A stretch of DNA of 64,000 nucleotides from Bacillota bacterium (GCA_021841025.1 JAKBWA010000003.1:1-64000), one strand, 5' to 3'. Shown: positions 34,328 through 43,392, counted from the stretch's first letter. Notes: generated from the letters alone by a model not told the origin. Program-made: numbers and translations.

Positions 34328-34369
34328 TTTCATGCTGTCACCAACTGTCACTTGGCTTGGGATTCGCTG

Positions 34370-34392
34370 GAGTCCTCCCACCGGGAGGACTC
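34370..34392 (+). other. Strong hairpin after mfd, without T-run
   Basis: Perfect ten-base arms GAGTCCTCCC / GGGAGGACTC with an ACC loop. No T tract follows (TTGAGTT), so it may be a processing or pausing structure, or a protein-assisted terminator, rather than a standard intrinsic terminator. The remaining sequence to 34700 has no supported gene; the small ORF 34332-34526 is not convincing. Confidence 0.5.
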
Positions 34393-34702
34393 TTGAGTTA
34401 CAGGGGTGGCGACACATCGTATCATCCTATCTGCTTTTGGGAAGTGTTTGGCTCCTGACACAGCGTTCCCAAAACCATTATCTTTGGAATCTCGGCCCAA
34501 ACAACGGAAAAAACGGTATAGCATAAAAGAATTTGGGCTAGGCTATCATCGATGTTTCACTGCTTAAGATTGGTCACGGGTAACGGATGTGTGCACCGAA
34601 CCCTTGTGTGAAAGATTGAGAAGTGGCCGAGCAATTTATCAGACATCAAGGTCGAAATATGCGTGAGATGTTTTTCTGCCATCCGGCATATCTGGAAAAA
34701 AT

Positions 34703-34732
34703 GCATAAACTCTGCGGTTCATCGATATACTA
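34703..34732 (+). promoter_or_regulatory. Sigma-G-type promoter of spoVT
   Basis: GCATA (34703-34707) matches the sigma-G -35 consensus GHATR and TATACTA (34726-34732) matches CATWHTA in six of seven positions, spaced by 18 bases. B. subtilis spoVT is transcribed by sigma-G in the forespore, so this is the expected control. Confidence 0.6.
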
Positions 34733-34768
34733 CCCGTGATAGGGCCGCAGGCGAAAGGAGGGCCATCC

Positions 34769-35323
34769 ATGAAAGCTACCGGCATTGTTCGCCGCATAGA
34801 TGACTTGGGCCGGGTTGTTATACCTAAAGAAATACGCCGTACTTTAAGGATTCGCGAAGGGGACCCTTTAGAAATCTTTGTGGATCGGGACGGAGAAGTT
34901 ATTCTTAAAAAATATTCTCCGATAGGTGAATTGGGCGACTTCGCCAAGGAATACGCAGACTCGTTGCATGAGGCGGTGGGACATATTGCGCTCATTGCCG
35001 ACCGCGATGCGGTTATTGCGGTATCCGGCACGCCTAAGAAAGAATTCTTGAACAAATCTTTAGGGGTCCTTGCGGAAAAATCCATGGAGGAACGTAAGAC
35101 TTTATTTTATAACCGCGGAGATCATAAACCCAAGGGCAGTGTGGTTGGAGACGACGAAGACGACAAATTTGTGGCCGAAGTGATAGCGCCAATTATCTCG
35201 GAAGGGGATCCCATCGGAGCCGTCATCATTTGCAGCCGCGAACCAGATGTGCGTATGGGAGAAATGGAGATTAAACTGGCAGAAACGGCCGCGGGCTTCC
35301 TGGCGAAGCAGATGGAGCAATAA
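34769..35323 (+). CDS. spoVT: Stage V sporulation protein T
   Basis: Forespore regulator with an AbrB-type DNA-binding domain (MKATGIVRRIDDLGRVVIPKEIRRTLRIREGDPLEIFVDRDGEVILKKYSP) and a C-terminal GAF-like domain (about residues 55-180). It modulates sigma-G-dependent genes. ATG 34769 lies just after AAAGGAGG; the track start 34736 is upstream of the site. The 184 residues compare with 178 in B. subtilis. It has its own sigma-G-type promoter and a strong terminator. Its N-terminus is paralogous to the AbrB encoded at 8699-8947. Confidence 0.95.
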   Translation: MKATGIVRRIDDLGRVVIPKEIRRTLRIREGDPLEIFVDRDGEVILKKYSPIGELGDFAKEYADSLHEAVGHIALIADRDAVIAVSGTPKKEFLNKSLGVLAEKSMEERKTLFYNRGDHKPKGSVVGDDEDDKFVAEVIAPIISEGDPIGAVIICSREPDVRMGEMEIKLAETAAGFLAKQMEQ

Positions 35324-35374
35324 CAATTTATCCTCTCACCTTCCCGAAATTCTCTCTCTTGTCGGGTAGGAAGT

Positions 35375-35414
35375 CCGCAATGGTCGAAGGTTAGGCCGAT
35401 CATTGCGGTTTTTT
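35375..35414 (+). terminator. Intrinsic terminator after spoVT
   Basis: CCGCAATG (35375-35382) pairs with CATTGCGG (35401-35408), with additional GTCG/CGAT pairing inside, followed by TTTTTT. Confidence 0.85.
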
Positions 35415-35860
35415 CGTGGTATCGCCGGTAATCAGCATTTCTGTTCCGGGCATTACTTTTTCTTGCGTAACTTAGCAGAGCCAAATGGTTTAGATTTATA
35501 GCGTCATCACATCAAGAAGCCAGAATCGGATTGAGATTGGCGGTCGGAGGGTTGCAGGGGAACCGGTAATTCCCGCCGGGAGATTGAGCTAACCAGGAAG
35601 TCTTGGAACGCTCTTTGTATGGAGACAGTATAGCAAAGAGGGATTCTTGTCGGCTAATCGGTGGCTTACAAAATCGCTTTTGCTTCCAGATTCGCAACCT
35701 GATTGCTATATCCATGGGCAACGTCTCTTATCATGAATGGTGAAGTGCTCTTTGGTTGGAATGTTAATATCCTGGCCACTACCTTGCTTTGAGATTCATA
35801 GGCTCATGCGAGCCTTTCATCCACCCCAAAGCATCACCTCGGCATCTTTGCAGGAAGTGT
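35415..35860. other. Intergenic region with no supported gene
   Basis: About 440 bases between the spoVT terminator and the end of the convergent permease gene. No ORF with a domain, and no clear promoter or repeat. Confidence 0.4.
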
Positions 35861-37285
35861 TTAGATCGTTGTAGGCGGCGTCTTGCGAATTCCCAGTTTG
35901 CGCCCCTCGTCGAACCCGAGGCGCCGAATAGCTATCTGAACGTAGGCGATGACGGGTATCAGAACGGCAGCCCAAATGACTGCAGACCAGCTAAGGGGCA
36001 GGTTAATCGGCCAGACCGATTCATAAAGAACCCACCAAAACAGTCCTGTCGCCACCAAAGGCAATACCAAATGCTGCACGACGTGAGAAGGTTTCTTTTC
36101 GTCCCGAAACAAGCGCATCAAAGCAATATTCATAAGGGTATGCGCGCTAACCAGGCCAAATAACACAGCTGTCGTCATAACATTGAAAGCCTGGGTTGGC
36201 CCGAGCCAAAAACCCGTGCCTAAACCTATGGCGATGGCCAAAATCGCCACCAGGGAAGCACTCTTTGCCGGAGCCTGGCGTCCATTGACATGGGAAAAGC
36301 TGGCATTAATGAGTTCATCACGGCCGATTGCATAAAGTACTCTTGATGAGCTTGTTAAGAGAGCCAGACTGTCCGTGAGTGCGCTATTAATGGCCAAAAC
36401 TACCAGGGCAACGGCTCCCACGGGTCCTAAATAAGCCAAAAATACGCTAACCCCAGGCGCATGGGCCTCAGCGAAAGTTCCCATTTTATTTTCCCCCCAA
36501 CCCACAGTTAAGGCATAAGCAGACAAAGTCAGGGCCGCTCCCACTAAAGTCAGCGACACGAGGGCGGCTTTCCCAATAAGCCGGCCCTTTTGGGTTTGCA
36601 CCCCCTTGGCCTCTTCTCCCAATGAAGCATGGCTGCCGATACCAATAAAACTGGTAATGGCAAAGATCATGCCCCGGGCCACCCCTTTGTACCCGACAGC
36701 GCCTGCGTGGAAAGGTTTCAAGGGATGTCCCGTATGGGCCTCTGCGATGATAATCCAAGACGCTCCAATCAAAAAAACAATCTCGGTAAGGCTGGTCGCC
36801 GCAAGCATCTTGATACTGGGGCCGATCCCCATCACAGCCAACGTCCATGGGAGGCCGATAAAAAATAAGACGGCGAGGACCCAAAAGCCATTCGGGAGCA
36901 CCAGCCCCAGGCGATGAGCCAACCCGGGTAAAAATACTCCGCCCACGTACACGGGAATTCCGGCTATACTAAACACTTGGTAAAAAGTCACCATAAACCC
37001 GGTTATCAGGGCGGATCGCGGCCCTAAACCAGCAGAGACGTAGCTGTAATATCCCCCGGCTCCGGCCCGGTTCTTGGACAAATGATATAAGGTGTTGACT
37101 TCAATAAACATTAATCCAAAGGCCCATAAATACGACAGCGGCAGGGCCACCAGAGCGAATGCCGCCCCTGCCGTCATAAATGCTACCACATCACAGGTCG
37201 GGGCCATGCCCGCCAAACTTTGACTGACCAGCCCCCAAAACCCGACCACATTGGAATTGAGATCATTGGGCCTGGGATCGTTCAT
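35861..37285 (-). CDS. APC-superfamily amino acid/polyamine permease
   Basis: A 474-residue permease with about twelve membrane segments. N-terminal VGFWGLVSQSLAGMAPTCDVVAFMTAGAAFALVALPLSYLWA, YHLSKNRAGAGGYYSYVSAGLGPRSALITGF and the later FIGIGSHASLGEEAKG match the APC family TM1 and TM6 regions. Likely imports an amino acid or amine with protons; the substrate is not readable. ATG 37285, preceded by GTGGAGATG, is preferred over 37306. It is an insertion on the minus strand between spoVT and hemL relative to B. subtilis, with a palindrome in its leader. Confidence 0.85.
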   Translation of the reverse strand: MNDPRPNDLNSNVVGFWGLVSQSLAGMAPTCDVVAFMTAGAAFALVALPLSYLWAFGLMFIEVNTLYHLSKNRAGAGGYYSYVSAGLGPRSALITGFMVTFYQVFSIAGIPVYVGGVFLPGLAHRLGLVLPNGFWVLAVLFFIGLPWTLAVMGIGPSIKMLAATSLTEIVFLIGASWIIIAEAHTGHPLKPFHAGAVGYKGVARGMIFAITSFIGIGSHASLGEEAKGVQTQKGRLIGKAALVSLTLVGAALTLSAYALTVGWGENKMGTFAEAHAPGVSVFLAYLGPVGAVALVVLAINSALTDSLALLTSSSRVLYAIGRDELINASFSHVNGRQAPAKSASLVAILAIAIGLGTGFWLGPTQAFNVMTTAVLFGLVSAHTLMNIALMRLFRDEKKPSHVVQHLVLPLVATGLFWWVLYESVWPINLPLSWSAVIWAAVLIPVIAYVQIAIRRLGFDEGRKLGIRKTPPTTI

Positions 37286-37300
37286 ACAAATCATCTCCAC

Positions 37301-37355
37301 ATGCAAATATTTTGCATTTGCACTTATGTTACATTTTGTTCGGCCAAGACGTCAA
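37301..37355 (-). promoter_or_regulatory. Promoter with palindromic operator for the APC permease
   Basis: On the minus strand TTGACG (37355-37350), an 18-base spacer and TAACAT (37331-37326). Downstream, a perfect inverted repeat ATGCAAA-TAT-TTTGCAT (37301-37317) lies around +5 to +20, suitable for repression of the permease gene. Confidence 0.5.
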
Positions 37356-38048
37356 GGTGGATATTTTTCTGGATGCATCTCACTTTTGCGATCTCATATT
37401 TGTTATGACAATATACGAGATAAAATTTGAGCATCGAGAAGATATGATCTGGCCGTATGAGCATGACGCCGAATTCCAGACGAATAGGAGGAATTGAGCA
37501 CTCGCCGCGAAGTTAGGCGACGGACGGGGAAGGCGGCCGATGATGAATGCATTATTCAATACCGTCCTTGAGCGCAGCTGCCAACTGGCGCCTTATTTTA
37601 TTGGCCGAATTTTAACAATCTCACTCGGCCGAAGACCTGCCCAGTGGATGACGAGGGCTTGCAACAAGTCGGGCCAACTTTGCCTTCGACTCTACACTTC
37701 CTGACGAATACTGGGGGGAACGATCTCCCGCCACTCCGTCATTTTTTCTTGCCTCGACGTGACAAACTCACTCTACAAGGTGCCACAGTCCTTGCTCAAT
37801 TCCTGCGATGCTCGTATCACTATAGTGACAGCTTCTCAAAATTACGGATAATGACATGGCGCTCTTACGAGAGTGGGGTGCACTTCATTCCTGAGTTGTC
37901 TTTCTTTTTGTCAGCCAAGAGCCTTATTATACAAAGGCGAGAGAACATTGAGGAAGGCGCTGGGGCTATTTAGGACAAGCAGGCTGTGAACTGGATTTGG
38001 GAGCGGAAATGCCGAGAGCATTATTTCCAGAAGACAGGAGGAGGATTT
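37356..38048. other. Intergenic region with no supported gene
   Basis: About 700 bases between the permease promoter and hemL. ORFs such as 37644-37973 lack domains and ribosome sites. A loose inverted repeat (TTGGCCGA near 37600 and TCGGCCGAA near 37628) is visible. No confident promoter for hemL was found. Confidence 0.35.
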
Positions 38049-39353
38049 ATGACCTTGAATAAAAACGAGGTATCATTGTCATGGTTTGAACGCGCTACGC
38101 GCGTGATCCCCGGAGGGGTAAATTCTCCGGCCCGATCGTTTCGGGCAGTGGGAGGGGATCCTCCGGTAGTCATGGCTAGAGGCTTCGGACCCTATTTTGA
38201 GGACGTTGACGGCAATATCTACATAGATTATCTGGCCGCTTTTGGACCGTTAATATTGGGCCATCGACATCCTGATGTGGTGGCTCAGATTAAAGGTTAC
38301 GTCGATAACGGCACGGTTTGGGGAACACCCGCGACGAAAGAAATCGAGTTGGCGGAAACTTTGGTGAAGGATATTCGTGGTCTGGATCAAGTCCGTTTCA
38401 CCTCAACCGGAACGGAGGCCGTGATGTCGGCGATCCGACTGGCTCGGGCCTTTACAGGACGTCCTCTTGTGATAAAATTCGAAGGCGCGTATCATGGCCA
38501 CAGCGACGGGATGTTGGTCAAAGCCGGATCAGGCGCCTCAACGGTTGGCACTCAAGACAGTTGGGGAGTGCCACCCGGGGTAGTGAAAGATGTTGTCAGC
38601 CTGCCCTATAACGACCTAGCGATTTTGGAAGACACGCTTGCCAAAATTGGCGACCAAGTCGCCTGTGTACTGGCCGAGCCTATTGTGGGCAATATGGGCA
38701 TCGTGCCTCCCCGACCGGGCTATCTCGAACGAATGAAGGAGTTGACACACGAGAGCGGCAGCTTACTAATTTTTGACGAAGTAATTACGGCTTACCGCTT
38801 TCATTACGGATCAGCGGCTTCATGGCTCGGTGTCATTCCTGATCTTTATGCTCTGGGCAAAGCCATTGGCGGGGGGTTGCCTCAAGGAGCTTACGGCGGG
38901 CGTTATGATGTCATGCAGTACGTTTCTCCTCTGGGCGGGATGTTCCAAGCCGGCACATTAGCCGGTAATCCCCTGTCTGCCGTGGCTGGGTTGGCGACCT
39001 TGGACGTACTGCGCCGCGAACAGCCTTATGACCGGATGGATCGTCAGGCGGGCGTTTTGGCGGATAACATTTTGCAAATGGCCCGGGAGTATGGCCATGC
39101 CATAACCATTAACCGCGTCGGATCGGCATTTACCGTGTTTTTTCAGGAAAATCCCGTGTATGACTTTACCACGGCTCAACGCTCTGACGCCCAGGTGTTC
39201 GGGAAATTTCACCGTTTAATGTTGGAACAAGGAATTTATCTTGCGCCTAGCCGTTTTGAAGCGTGGTTTGTCTCGGCTGTACATAGTGCCCATGATATCG
39301 AGAGAACGCTGGAGGCCTGCCGCGCAAGCTTCCGCCGACTGAGCCCCAGCTGA
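38049..39353 (+). CDS. hemL: Glutamate-1-semialdehyde 2,1-aminomutase
   Basis: PLP enzyme making 5-aminolevulinate in the C5 heme pathway. Motifs: FERATRVIPGGVNSPARSF at the N-terminus, FTSTGTEAVMSAIRLARAFTGR, FEGAYHGHSDGML, the aspartate LLIFDEVITAYRF, and the PLP lysine in ALGKAIGGGLPQGAYGG. ATG 38049 follows AGGAGGAGG; the track start 37986 is not supported. The 434 residues are normal. It stands alone between an inserted permease and yabM, with a terminator downstream. Confidence 0.95.
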   Translation: MTLNKNEVSLSWFERATRVIPGGVNSPARSFRAVGGDPPVVMARGFGPYFEDVDGNIYIDYLAAFGPLILGHRHPDVVAQIKGYVDNGTVWGTPATKEIELAETLVKDIRGLDQVRFTSTGTEAVMSAIRLARAFTGRPLVIKFEGAYHGHSDGMLVKAGSGASTVGTQDSWGVPPGVVKDVVSLPYNDLAILEDTLAKIGDQVACVLAEPIVGNMGIVPPRPGYLERMKELTHESGSLLIFDEVITAYRFHYGSAASWLGVIPDLYALGKAIGGGLPQGAYGGRYDVMQYVSPLGGMFQAGTLAGNPLSAVAGLATLDVLRREQPYDRMDRQAGVLADNILQMAREYGHAITINRVGSAFTVFFQENPVYDFTTAQRSDAQVFGKFHRLMLEQGIYLAPSRFEAWFVSAVHSAHDIERTLEACRASFRRLSPS

Positions 39354-39377
39354 TTTTTGTCTTTTGACCCCACTGAA

Positions 39378-39411
39378 TGAACAAGTCTTTTTTTGGCTTG
39401 TTCATTTTGTT
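39378..39411 (+). terminator. Intrinsic terminator after hemL
   Basis: TGAACAAG (39378-39385) and CTTGTTCA (39397-39404) form a perfect eight-pair stem followed by TTTTGTT. Confidence 0.85.
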
Positions 39412-39462
39412 GCCCTGGGATGAATATCTTCGAGGCAAAGGACATCGCAAGGGGCAGGTGGG

Positions 39463-40980
39463 GTGGGAATGAACCAGCGATCACTGTGGCGAGGCGCCTT
39501 TTGGCTATCTATTGGCGCTTTGGTCTCAAAATCGATTGGAGCTATCTACCGTATTTTTCTGCCCAGACTTCTGGGAGATTACGGTGTGGGCTTGTTTCAA
39601 ATGGCGTATCCCTTTTATGCTTTGTTACTGGCTGTCTCGGTCAATGGGATACCTACGGCCTTATCCAAAGAAACGGCGGAAAAATTATCCCATGGCGAGA
39701 TTTATTCGGCTGAGCACTTAGCGGCGTGGGCACAAGTGTTTCTTACCGGCATGGGATTTGCTATGGCACTGAGTCTTGAAATACTGGCTCCTTGGGTGGC
39801 GCGTTATGTGTTTCACGAGCCAGCCGCAACCCTCTCCATCCAAGCGTTGGCTCCGGCTTTAGTATTTGTAGCATCGGAGGCGGGACTGCGAGGATATTTT
39901 CAAGGCTACCAGGAAATGGCGCCAACTGCCCTGTCTCAAATCCTGGAGCAAATTTCCCGGGTCGCCGTCATGTTTCCTTTAGCCTTGTTGTGGCTTCCAA
40001 GAGGAACCACTTGGGCCGCGGCGGGAGCCACATTGGGGGCTGTGGCGGGGGCCATGGCGGGACTGTTGCTTTTGTTGATTTTCCGGCTCAGAAGAGGATC
40101 GATGGTCTTAACACGGCCCATCCCGTGGCGTGCTCTGGGACGATTGGTTCACATAGCGATGCCTATGTCCTTGTCTGGACTGCTCTTCCCCTTAATGTTC
40201 CTCGCAGACTCAATGTTTGTTCCCCAAAGGCTTATGAAAACGGGCATGAGCTTACATGAAGCTACGGCCTTGTTTGGAAGACTCAGCGGAGAAGCCATGC
40301 CCTTAATCAATTTGACCATGGTAGTGGGAGCGGCTCTGGCCGTATCTTTAGTGCCAGCCATTGCCCAAGCCATGACGGTGCACGATACGGATTTGGCCGC
40401 CAGACGGGTAAACGTGGCATTGCATCTCATCTGGTTGTTTGCCCTGCCTATGTCGGGCGGATTAATTATTATGGCCAGACCTCTCACCCGGATTTTATAC
40501 GGCGATATGGGGGCTTCTCAGGCTCTGCAGGTCCTGGCGCTCGGAAGCTCTGTTCTGGCCATGCAACAAGTGCTGGGATCGTCCCTACAGGCAAGCGGAT
40601 ATGGATGGATACCAGTAAAGAACCTACTGTACGGAACCGTGGTGAAATTTGCCATGACCTGGTGGCTGACGTCTTTGCCGACTTTGGGAATTCGCGGTGC
40701 GGCACTGGGCACGGTTGCCGCAAGTTTGATAACCTTTTGGTTCAATTGGAAGGACTGGTCCCATATTGTCCATCCGGTAGAGAGTCCATGGAAGGCGGCA
40801 ATATGGCCTCTGATGGGAACGGTAATTATGGCTATGGGACTCAAGACATGGATTGGATACTTTCCCGTTTCCGGCGGCATTTGGTCTACACTTCTCGCTA
40901 TTTTGGTAGGAACGGCCATATATTTTGTATTAATGGCGGCTTTAGGAGAGTTAAAGGTGCTAAAGGGCTTGCGAGAATAG
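39463..40980 (+). CDS. Polysaccharide flippase, SpoVB/YabM type (MOP superfamily)
   Basis: A roughly 500-residue membrane protein with about fourteen helices, of the MurJ/SpoVB/Wzx-like MOP exporters that flip lipid-linked sugars. N-terminal RGAFWLSIGALVSKSIGAIYRIFLPRLLGDYGVGLFQMAYPFYALLLAVSVNGIPTALSKETAEK is the SpoVB-family signature. Located between spoVT and mazG as is yabM in B. subtilis, where its relatives act in spore cortex or wall synthesis. Start is GTG 39463, eight bases after AAGGGG, or ATG 39469. Confidence 0.88.
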   Translation: MGMNQRSLWRGAFWLSIGALVSKSIGAIYRIFLPRLLGDYGVGLFQMAYPFYALLLAVSVNGIPTALSKETAEKLSHGEIYSAEHLAAWAQVFLTGMGFAMALSLEILAPWVARYVFHEPAATLSIQALAPALVFVASEAGLRGYFQGYQEMAPTALSQILEQISRVAVMFPLALLWLPRGTTWAAAGATLGAVAGAMAGLLLLLIFRLRRGSMVLTRPIPWRALGRLVHIAMPMSLSGLLFPLMFLADSMFVPQRLMKTGMSLHEATALFGRLSGEAMPLINLTMVVGAALAVSLVPAIAQAMTVHDTDLAARRVNVALHLIWLFALPMSGGLIIMARPLTRILYGDMGASQALQVLALGSSVLAMQQVLGSSLQASGYGWIPVKNLLYGTVVKFAMTWWLTSLPTLGIRGAALGTVAASLITFWFNWKDWSHIVHPVESPWKAAIWPLMGTVIMAMGLKTWIGYFPVSGGIWSTLLAILVGTAIYFVLMAALGELKVLKGLRE

Positions 40981-41063
40981 GGCAAAACCTTATATCCTTT
41001 GGTATGTCAGGGATAACCTGGTATACTGAGTATCGCCTTTGGGGAAAGAAAGGAGCCGCCAAC

Positions 41064-41912
41064 TTGGCCCAATGGATATTTCGCCCATCAACCGGAGGAG
41101 AAGACCATTTTATTATTGAAGGTCCATCTCAGGGAAGCGATTTATACCGGGAGTTTGGAGCATTTTTTCCGGGGAATTCTCGAGCCATTGTCTACTCTCA
41201 CCACAGATCTCCAACGGAATTTGAGTGGAAGGATCTGAAAGAGATTCAACTCGAAGCCGGTGAGACGCTAGAACTTCCGGGCAACCCCACCTCCGTCGGG
41301 CCATTAGATCATCTGATGGTCAGACTTTTGAGTGATGACGGCTGCCCTTGGGACCGTGAACAAACTCCCTTGTCCTTGCTTCGCTATTTACTCGACGAAA
41401 GTTACGAAGCGGGTGAGGCGCTTGTTGCAGGAGACGAAGCGGGTATTTTTGATGAACTGGGAGATGTTTTGTTGCAAGTGGTTTTTCACAGCCGGATCGC
41501 TCAGGGGTTCTCCTTGGCGGATGTGGTAAAGGGACAAGTTGATAAATTGATTAGGCGCCATCCTCATGTGTTCCGAGACGAGCCATGGCTCACGTCTCAA
41601 GCGGTGAACGAACAGTGGGATCGCTTAAAAGCCTTGGACGCGCCCCGATCTCATAGGGCCGAATGGGTGTATCCCAGCCTAGCCTGGGCCCAGCGTCTTA
41701 GCAAGCGGGGCATTGTTCCGTCAAGCGACGTGTTTCAGGCTCTGTCTGAGTTTTTGCAGGTTTACATCGGAAATAATGAGGGGAAACTGGAAGAAACGCT
41801 AGCTGACGCAGCCTGGGCCGTTTCAGACGTTAGCCGGCAATATCATCAGGATGCGGAGTGGTCCTTGTGGACACGTTTGGCGTTTTTCACGAGTGGCCAC
41901 ACTTTTTCCTAA
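41064..41912 (+). CDS. mazG: MazG nucleotide pyrophosphohydrolase with non-methylase N-terminus (YabN variant)
   Basis: House-cleaning NTP pyrophosphohydrolase. The MazG core (about residues 90-190) has LLSDDGCPWDREQTPLSLLRYLLDESYEAGEAL and IFDELGDVLLQVVFHSRIAQ, with the E-x-x-E and ExxD metal sites as ESYEAGE and DELGD, followed by RRHPHVF and NEQWDRLKA. B. subtilis YabN is about 490 residues with an N-terminal SAM-methylase-fold domain; here only some 90 unrelated residues precede MazG. TTG 41064 after AAAGGAG gives 282 residues; the track start 40605 overlaps yabM and lacks a site. Confidence 0.88.
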   Translation: MAQWIFRPSTGGEDHFIIEGPSQGSDLYREFGAFFPGNSRAIVYSHHRSPTEFEWKDLKEIQLEAGETLELPGNPTSVGPLDHLMVRLLSDDGCPWDREQTPLSLLRYLLDESYEAGEALVAGDEAGIFDELGDVLLQVVFHSRIAQGFSLADVVKGQVDKLIRRHPHVFRDEPWLTSQAVNEQWDRLKALDAPRSHRAEWVYPSLAWAQRLSKRGIVPSSDVFQALSEFLQVYIGNNEGKLEETLADAAWAVSDVSRQYHQDAEWSLWTRLAFFTSGHTFS

Positions 41913-41996
41913 TCAAGAGAGGATTTTTTCTTGATCTTGGCGAATAACGAGCATGAACCGTAACAAAATTAGGTGAATGATACAGGAGGGATGATT

Positions 41997-42272
41997 TTGA
42001 ATAAAGCGGATTTAGTATCAAGTGTGGCAGAACGGTCGGGGATGAGCAAGAAGGATGCCGAACGAGCAGTGAACGCCATGGTTGAATCGATTGAGGAAGC
42101 CCTGACTAAAGGAGAAAAGGTTTCGTTGGTGGGATTCGGTACGTTTGAAGTGCGTGAAAGGGCTGCTCGAATTGGACGTAATCCCCGGACGGGTGATACC
42201 TTGGAAATTGCGGGAGGCAAAGTGCCTGCGTTTAAAGCCGGAAAAGCCCTGAAAGAGTCCGTCGCCAAATAA
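41997..42272 (+). CDS. hbs: Histone-like DNA-binding protein HU
   Basis: Nucleoid protein, 91 residues: [88 protein letters not shown]. The DNA-binding arm [14 protein letters not shown] is intact. TTG 41997, six bases after AGGAGGG, aligns with the first codon of Bacillus HU; the ATG at 41991 touches the ribosome site and is unlikely. A strong terminator follows. It is inserted between mazG and rqcP, an order found in some other Firmicutes but not in B. subtilis. Confidence 0.96.
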   Translation: MNKADLVSSVAERSGMSKKDAERAVNAMVESIEEALTKGEKVSLVGFGTFEVRERAARIGRNPRTGDTLEIAGGKVPAFKAGKALKESVAK

Positions 42273-42285
42273 TTTGGCCATCTGT

Positions 42286-42311
42286 AGCCCTGCACAGTGC
42301 AGGGCTTTTTT
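42286..42311 (+). terminator. Intrinsic terminator after hbs
   Basis: AGCCCTGCAC / GTGCAGGGCT stem followed by TTTTTT. Confidence 0.92.
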
Positions 42312-42346
42312 GTGCCAAAAAGCGTGAATGAGAAAGGAGGGGGATC

Positions 42347-42586
42347 TTGCGAATCGACAAGTTCTTAAAAGTGAGCCGTATCATTAAACGCCGAACGTTG
42401 GCCAATGAGATCTGTGACAAAGGGCGGGTTTTGGTTAATAACAAAGTCGTCAAGGCAGGTTACGAAGTTAAAGTCGGCGACCATGTAGAAATCCAACTGC
42501 CATCTAGAACTGTCCATGTCGTGATCGACCGAATAGTCGACAACATTCCTGCCAACAAGGCGTCAGAACTTTTTCACGAGGTCTAG
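42347..42586 (+). CDS. rqcP: S4-domain ribosome quality-control protein RqcP (YabO)
   Basis: Small RNA-binding protein that, with RqcH, extends stalled chains with alanine tails on the large ribosomal subunit. The 79 residues are almost only an S4 domain: MRIDKFLKVSRIIKRRTLANEICDKGRVLVNNKVVKAGYEVKVGDHVEIQL. TTG 42347 follows AAAGGAGGGGG. It sits upstream of yabP as in B. subtilis (yabO). Confidence 0.93.
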   Translation: MRIDKFLKVSRIIKRRTLANEICDKGRVLVNNKVVKAGYEVKVGDHVEIQLPSRTVHVVIDRIVDNIPANKASELFHEV

Positions 42587-42641
42587 CGGGCAAGATCTTG
42601 ACATAGTCTTCTATGACATTAGACGAAAGTGAGGCTATGTC

Positions 42642-42926
42642 GTGGCAGACGAAAGACGTGAAAAAACCCGTAATCACACTGTGACCCTCACAAACCGGGC
42701 TCAGTTATCCATTGAAGGGGTGCAGCATGTTGAGAATTTTGATGATGACGTGATTTTGCTGTCAACCGACCTGGGCATTCTGACCATCAAAGGGCGCAAA
42801 TTGCACATACACCAACTCGATTTGGATTCGGGCCATTTTATCGCCGAAGGTGACATCGACTCGCTCGTCTATTCCCGGAAAAAATCCGTGAAGGCAGAGG
42901 GCGTTTGGTCACGCTTATGGCGGTAA
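42642..42926 (+). CDS. yabP: Sporulation protein YabP
   Basis: Conserved small sporulation protein, needed in B. subtilis for spore formation and expressed in the mother cell. The 94 residues include NHTVTLTNRAQLSIEGVQHVENFDDDVILLSTDLGILTIKGRKLHIHQLDLDSGHFIAEGDIDSLVY, the full YabP/YqfC domain. GTG 42642 follows AAGTGAGG by seven bases. The 3' end overlaps yabQ, so the two form an operon. I looked for a sigma-E promoter before it and found none with good spacing. Confidence 0.92.
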   Translation: MADERREKTRNHTVTLTNRAQLSIEGVQHVENFDDDVILLSTDLGILTIKGRKLHIHQLDLDSGHFIAEGDIDSLVYSRKKSVKAEGVWSRLWR

Positions 42927-43387
42927 AAGACAGTGCCATGATGTTGCCTTGGGTCACCATTGCTGTGTGGATTGTCGCGGGGATGTGCCTGGGATTTTTT
43001 TCGACGCTATATGGAGCTATGCGGGCAAACTGGCGTCTATTGCGGATTTGTGGGCATTTTTTGGACTGGCTATGGTTTGTGCTTGCGGCCATTTTTGTTC
43101 TTGCTATCTATTTGTGGACCAGTTGGGGAATGTTTTATTTATGGAGCGTGCCAGTCATGGCTTTAGGATACGGGTTATGGCTATGGTTGGCCGCGCCACT
43201 AGCTTTTCGCACCGTGTCGGAAGTGCTGTTTATGGAAGCCCGAATGATTTTTTATCTGACCTATCCAGCTCGCCGACTCGTCAGAAAGGCGGTTCATAGC
43301 GGCCGGGAGTCTTGGCGCGTTCTCACCAATAAACTGAAAAAGAAACTCAATAGGCACAGAAAACCGCCACCGACTAATCCTTCTTAA
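42917..43387 (+). CDS. yabQ: Sporulation membrane protein YabQ
   Basis: Spore cortex-related membrane protein. The 156 residues have about four helices (WVTIAVWIVAGMCLGFFSTLYGAMRA, DWLWFVLAAIFVLAIYLWTSWGMFY, VMALGYGLWLWLAAPL) followed by a basic tail (KKKLNRHRKPPP), consistent with YabQ topology. The sequence is divergent, and the call leans on its place between yabP and divIC. ATG 42917 overlaps the yabP end by ten bases; no strong ribosome site, so coupling is likely. Confidence 0.8.
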   Translation: MAVKDSAMMLPWVTIAVWIVAGMCLGFFSTLYGAMRANWRLLRICGHFLDWLWFVLAAIFVLAIYLWTSWGMFYLWSVPVMALGYGLWLWLAAPLAFRTVSEVLFMEARMIFYLTYPARRLVRKAVHSGRESWRVLTNKLKKKLNRHRKPPPTNPS

Positions 43388-43392
43388 ATATA

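Noticed and set aside
34332-34526. 64-codon ORF after mfd
   Set aside because: Contains the GAGTCCTCCC hairpin sequence and shows no ribosome site or domain.
37644-37973. ORF of 109 codons upstream of hemL
   Set aside because: No domain, poor start context, and composition unlike neighbouring genes.
42587-42641. Sigma-E promoter before yabP
   Set aside because: Partial -35 and -10 resemblance, but spacing is about 9 instead of 13-15 bases.
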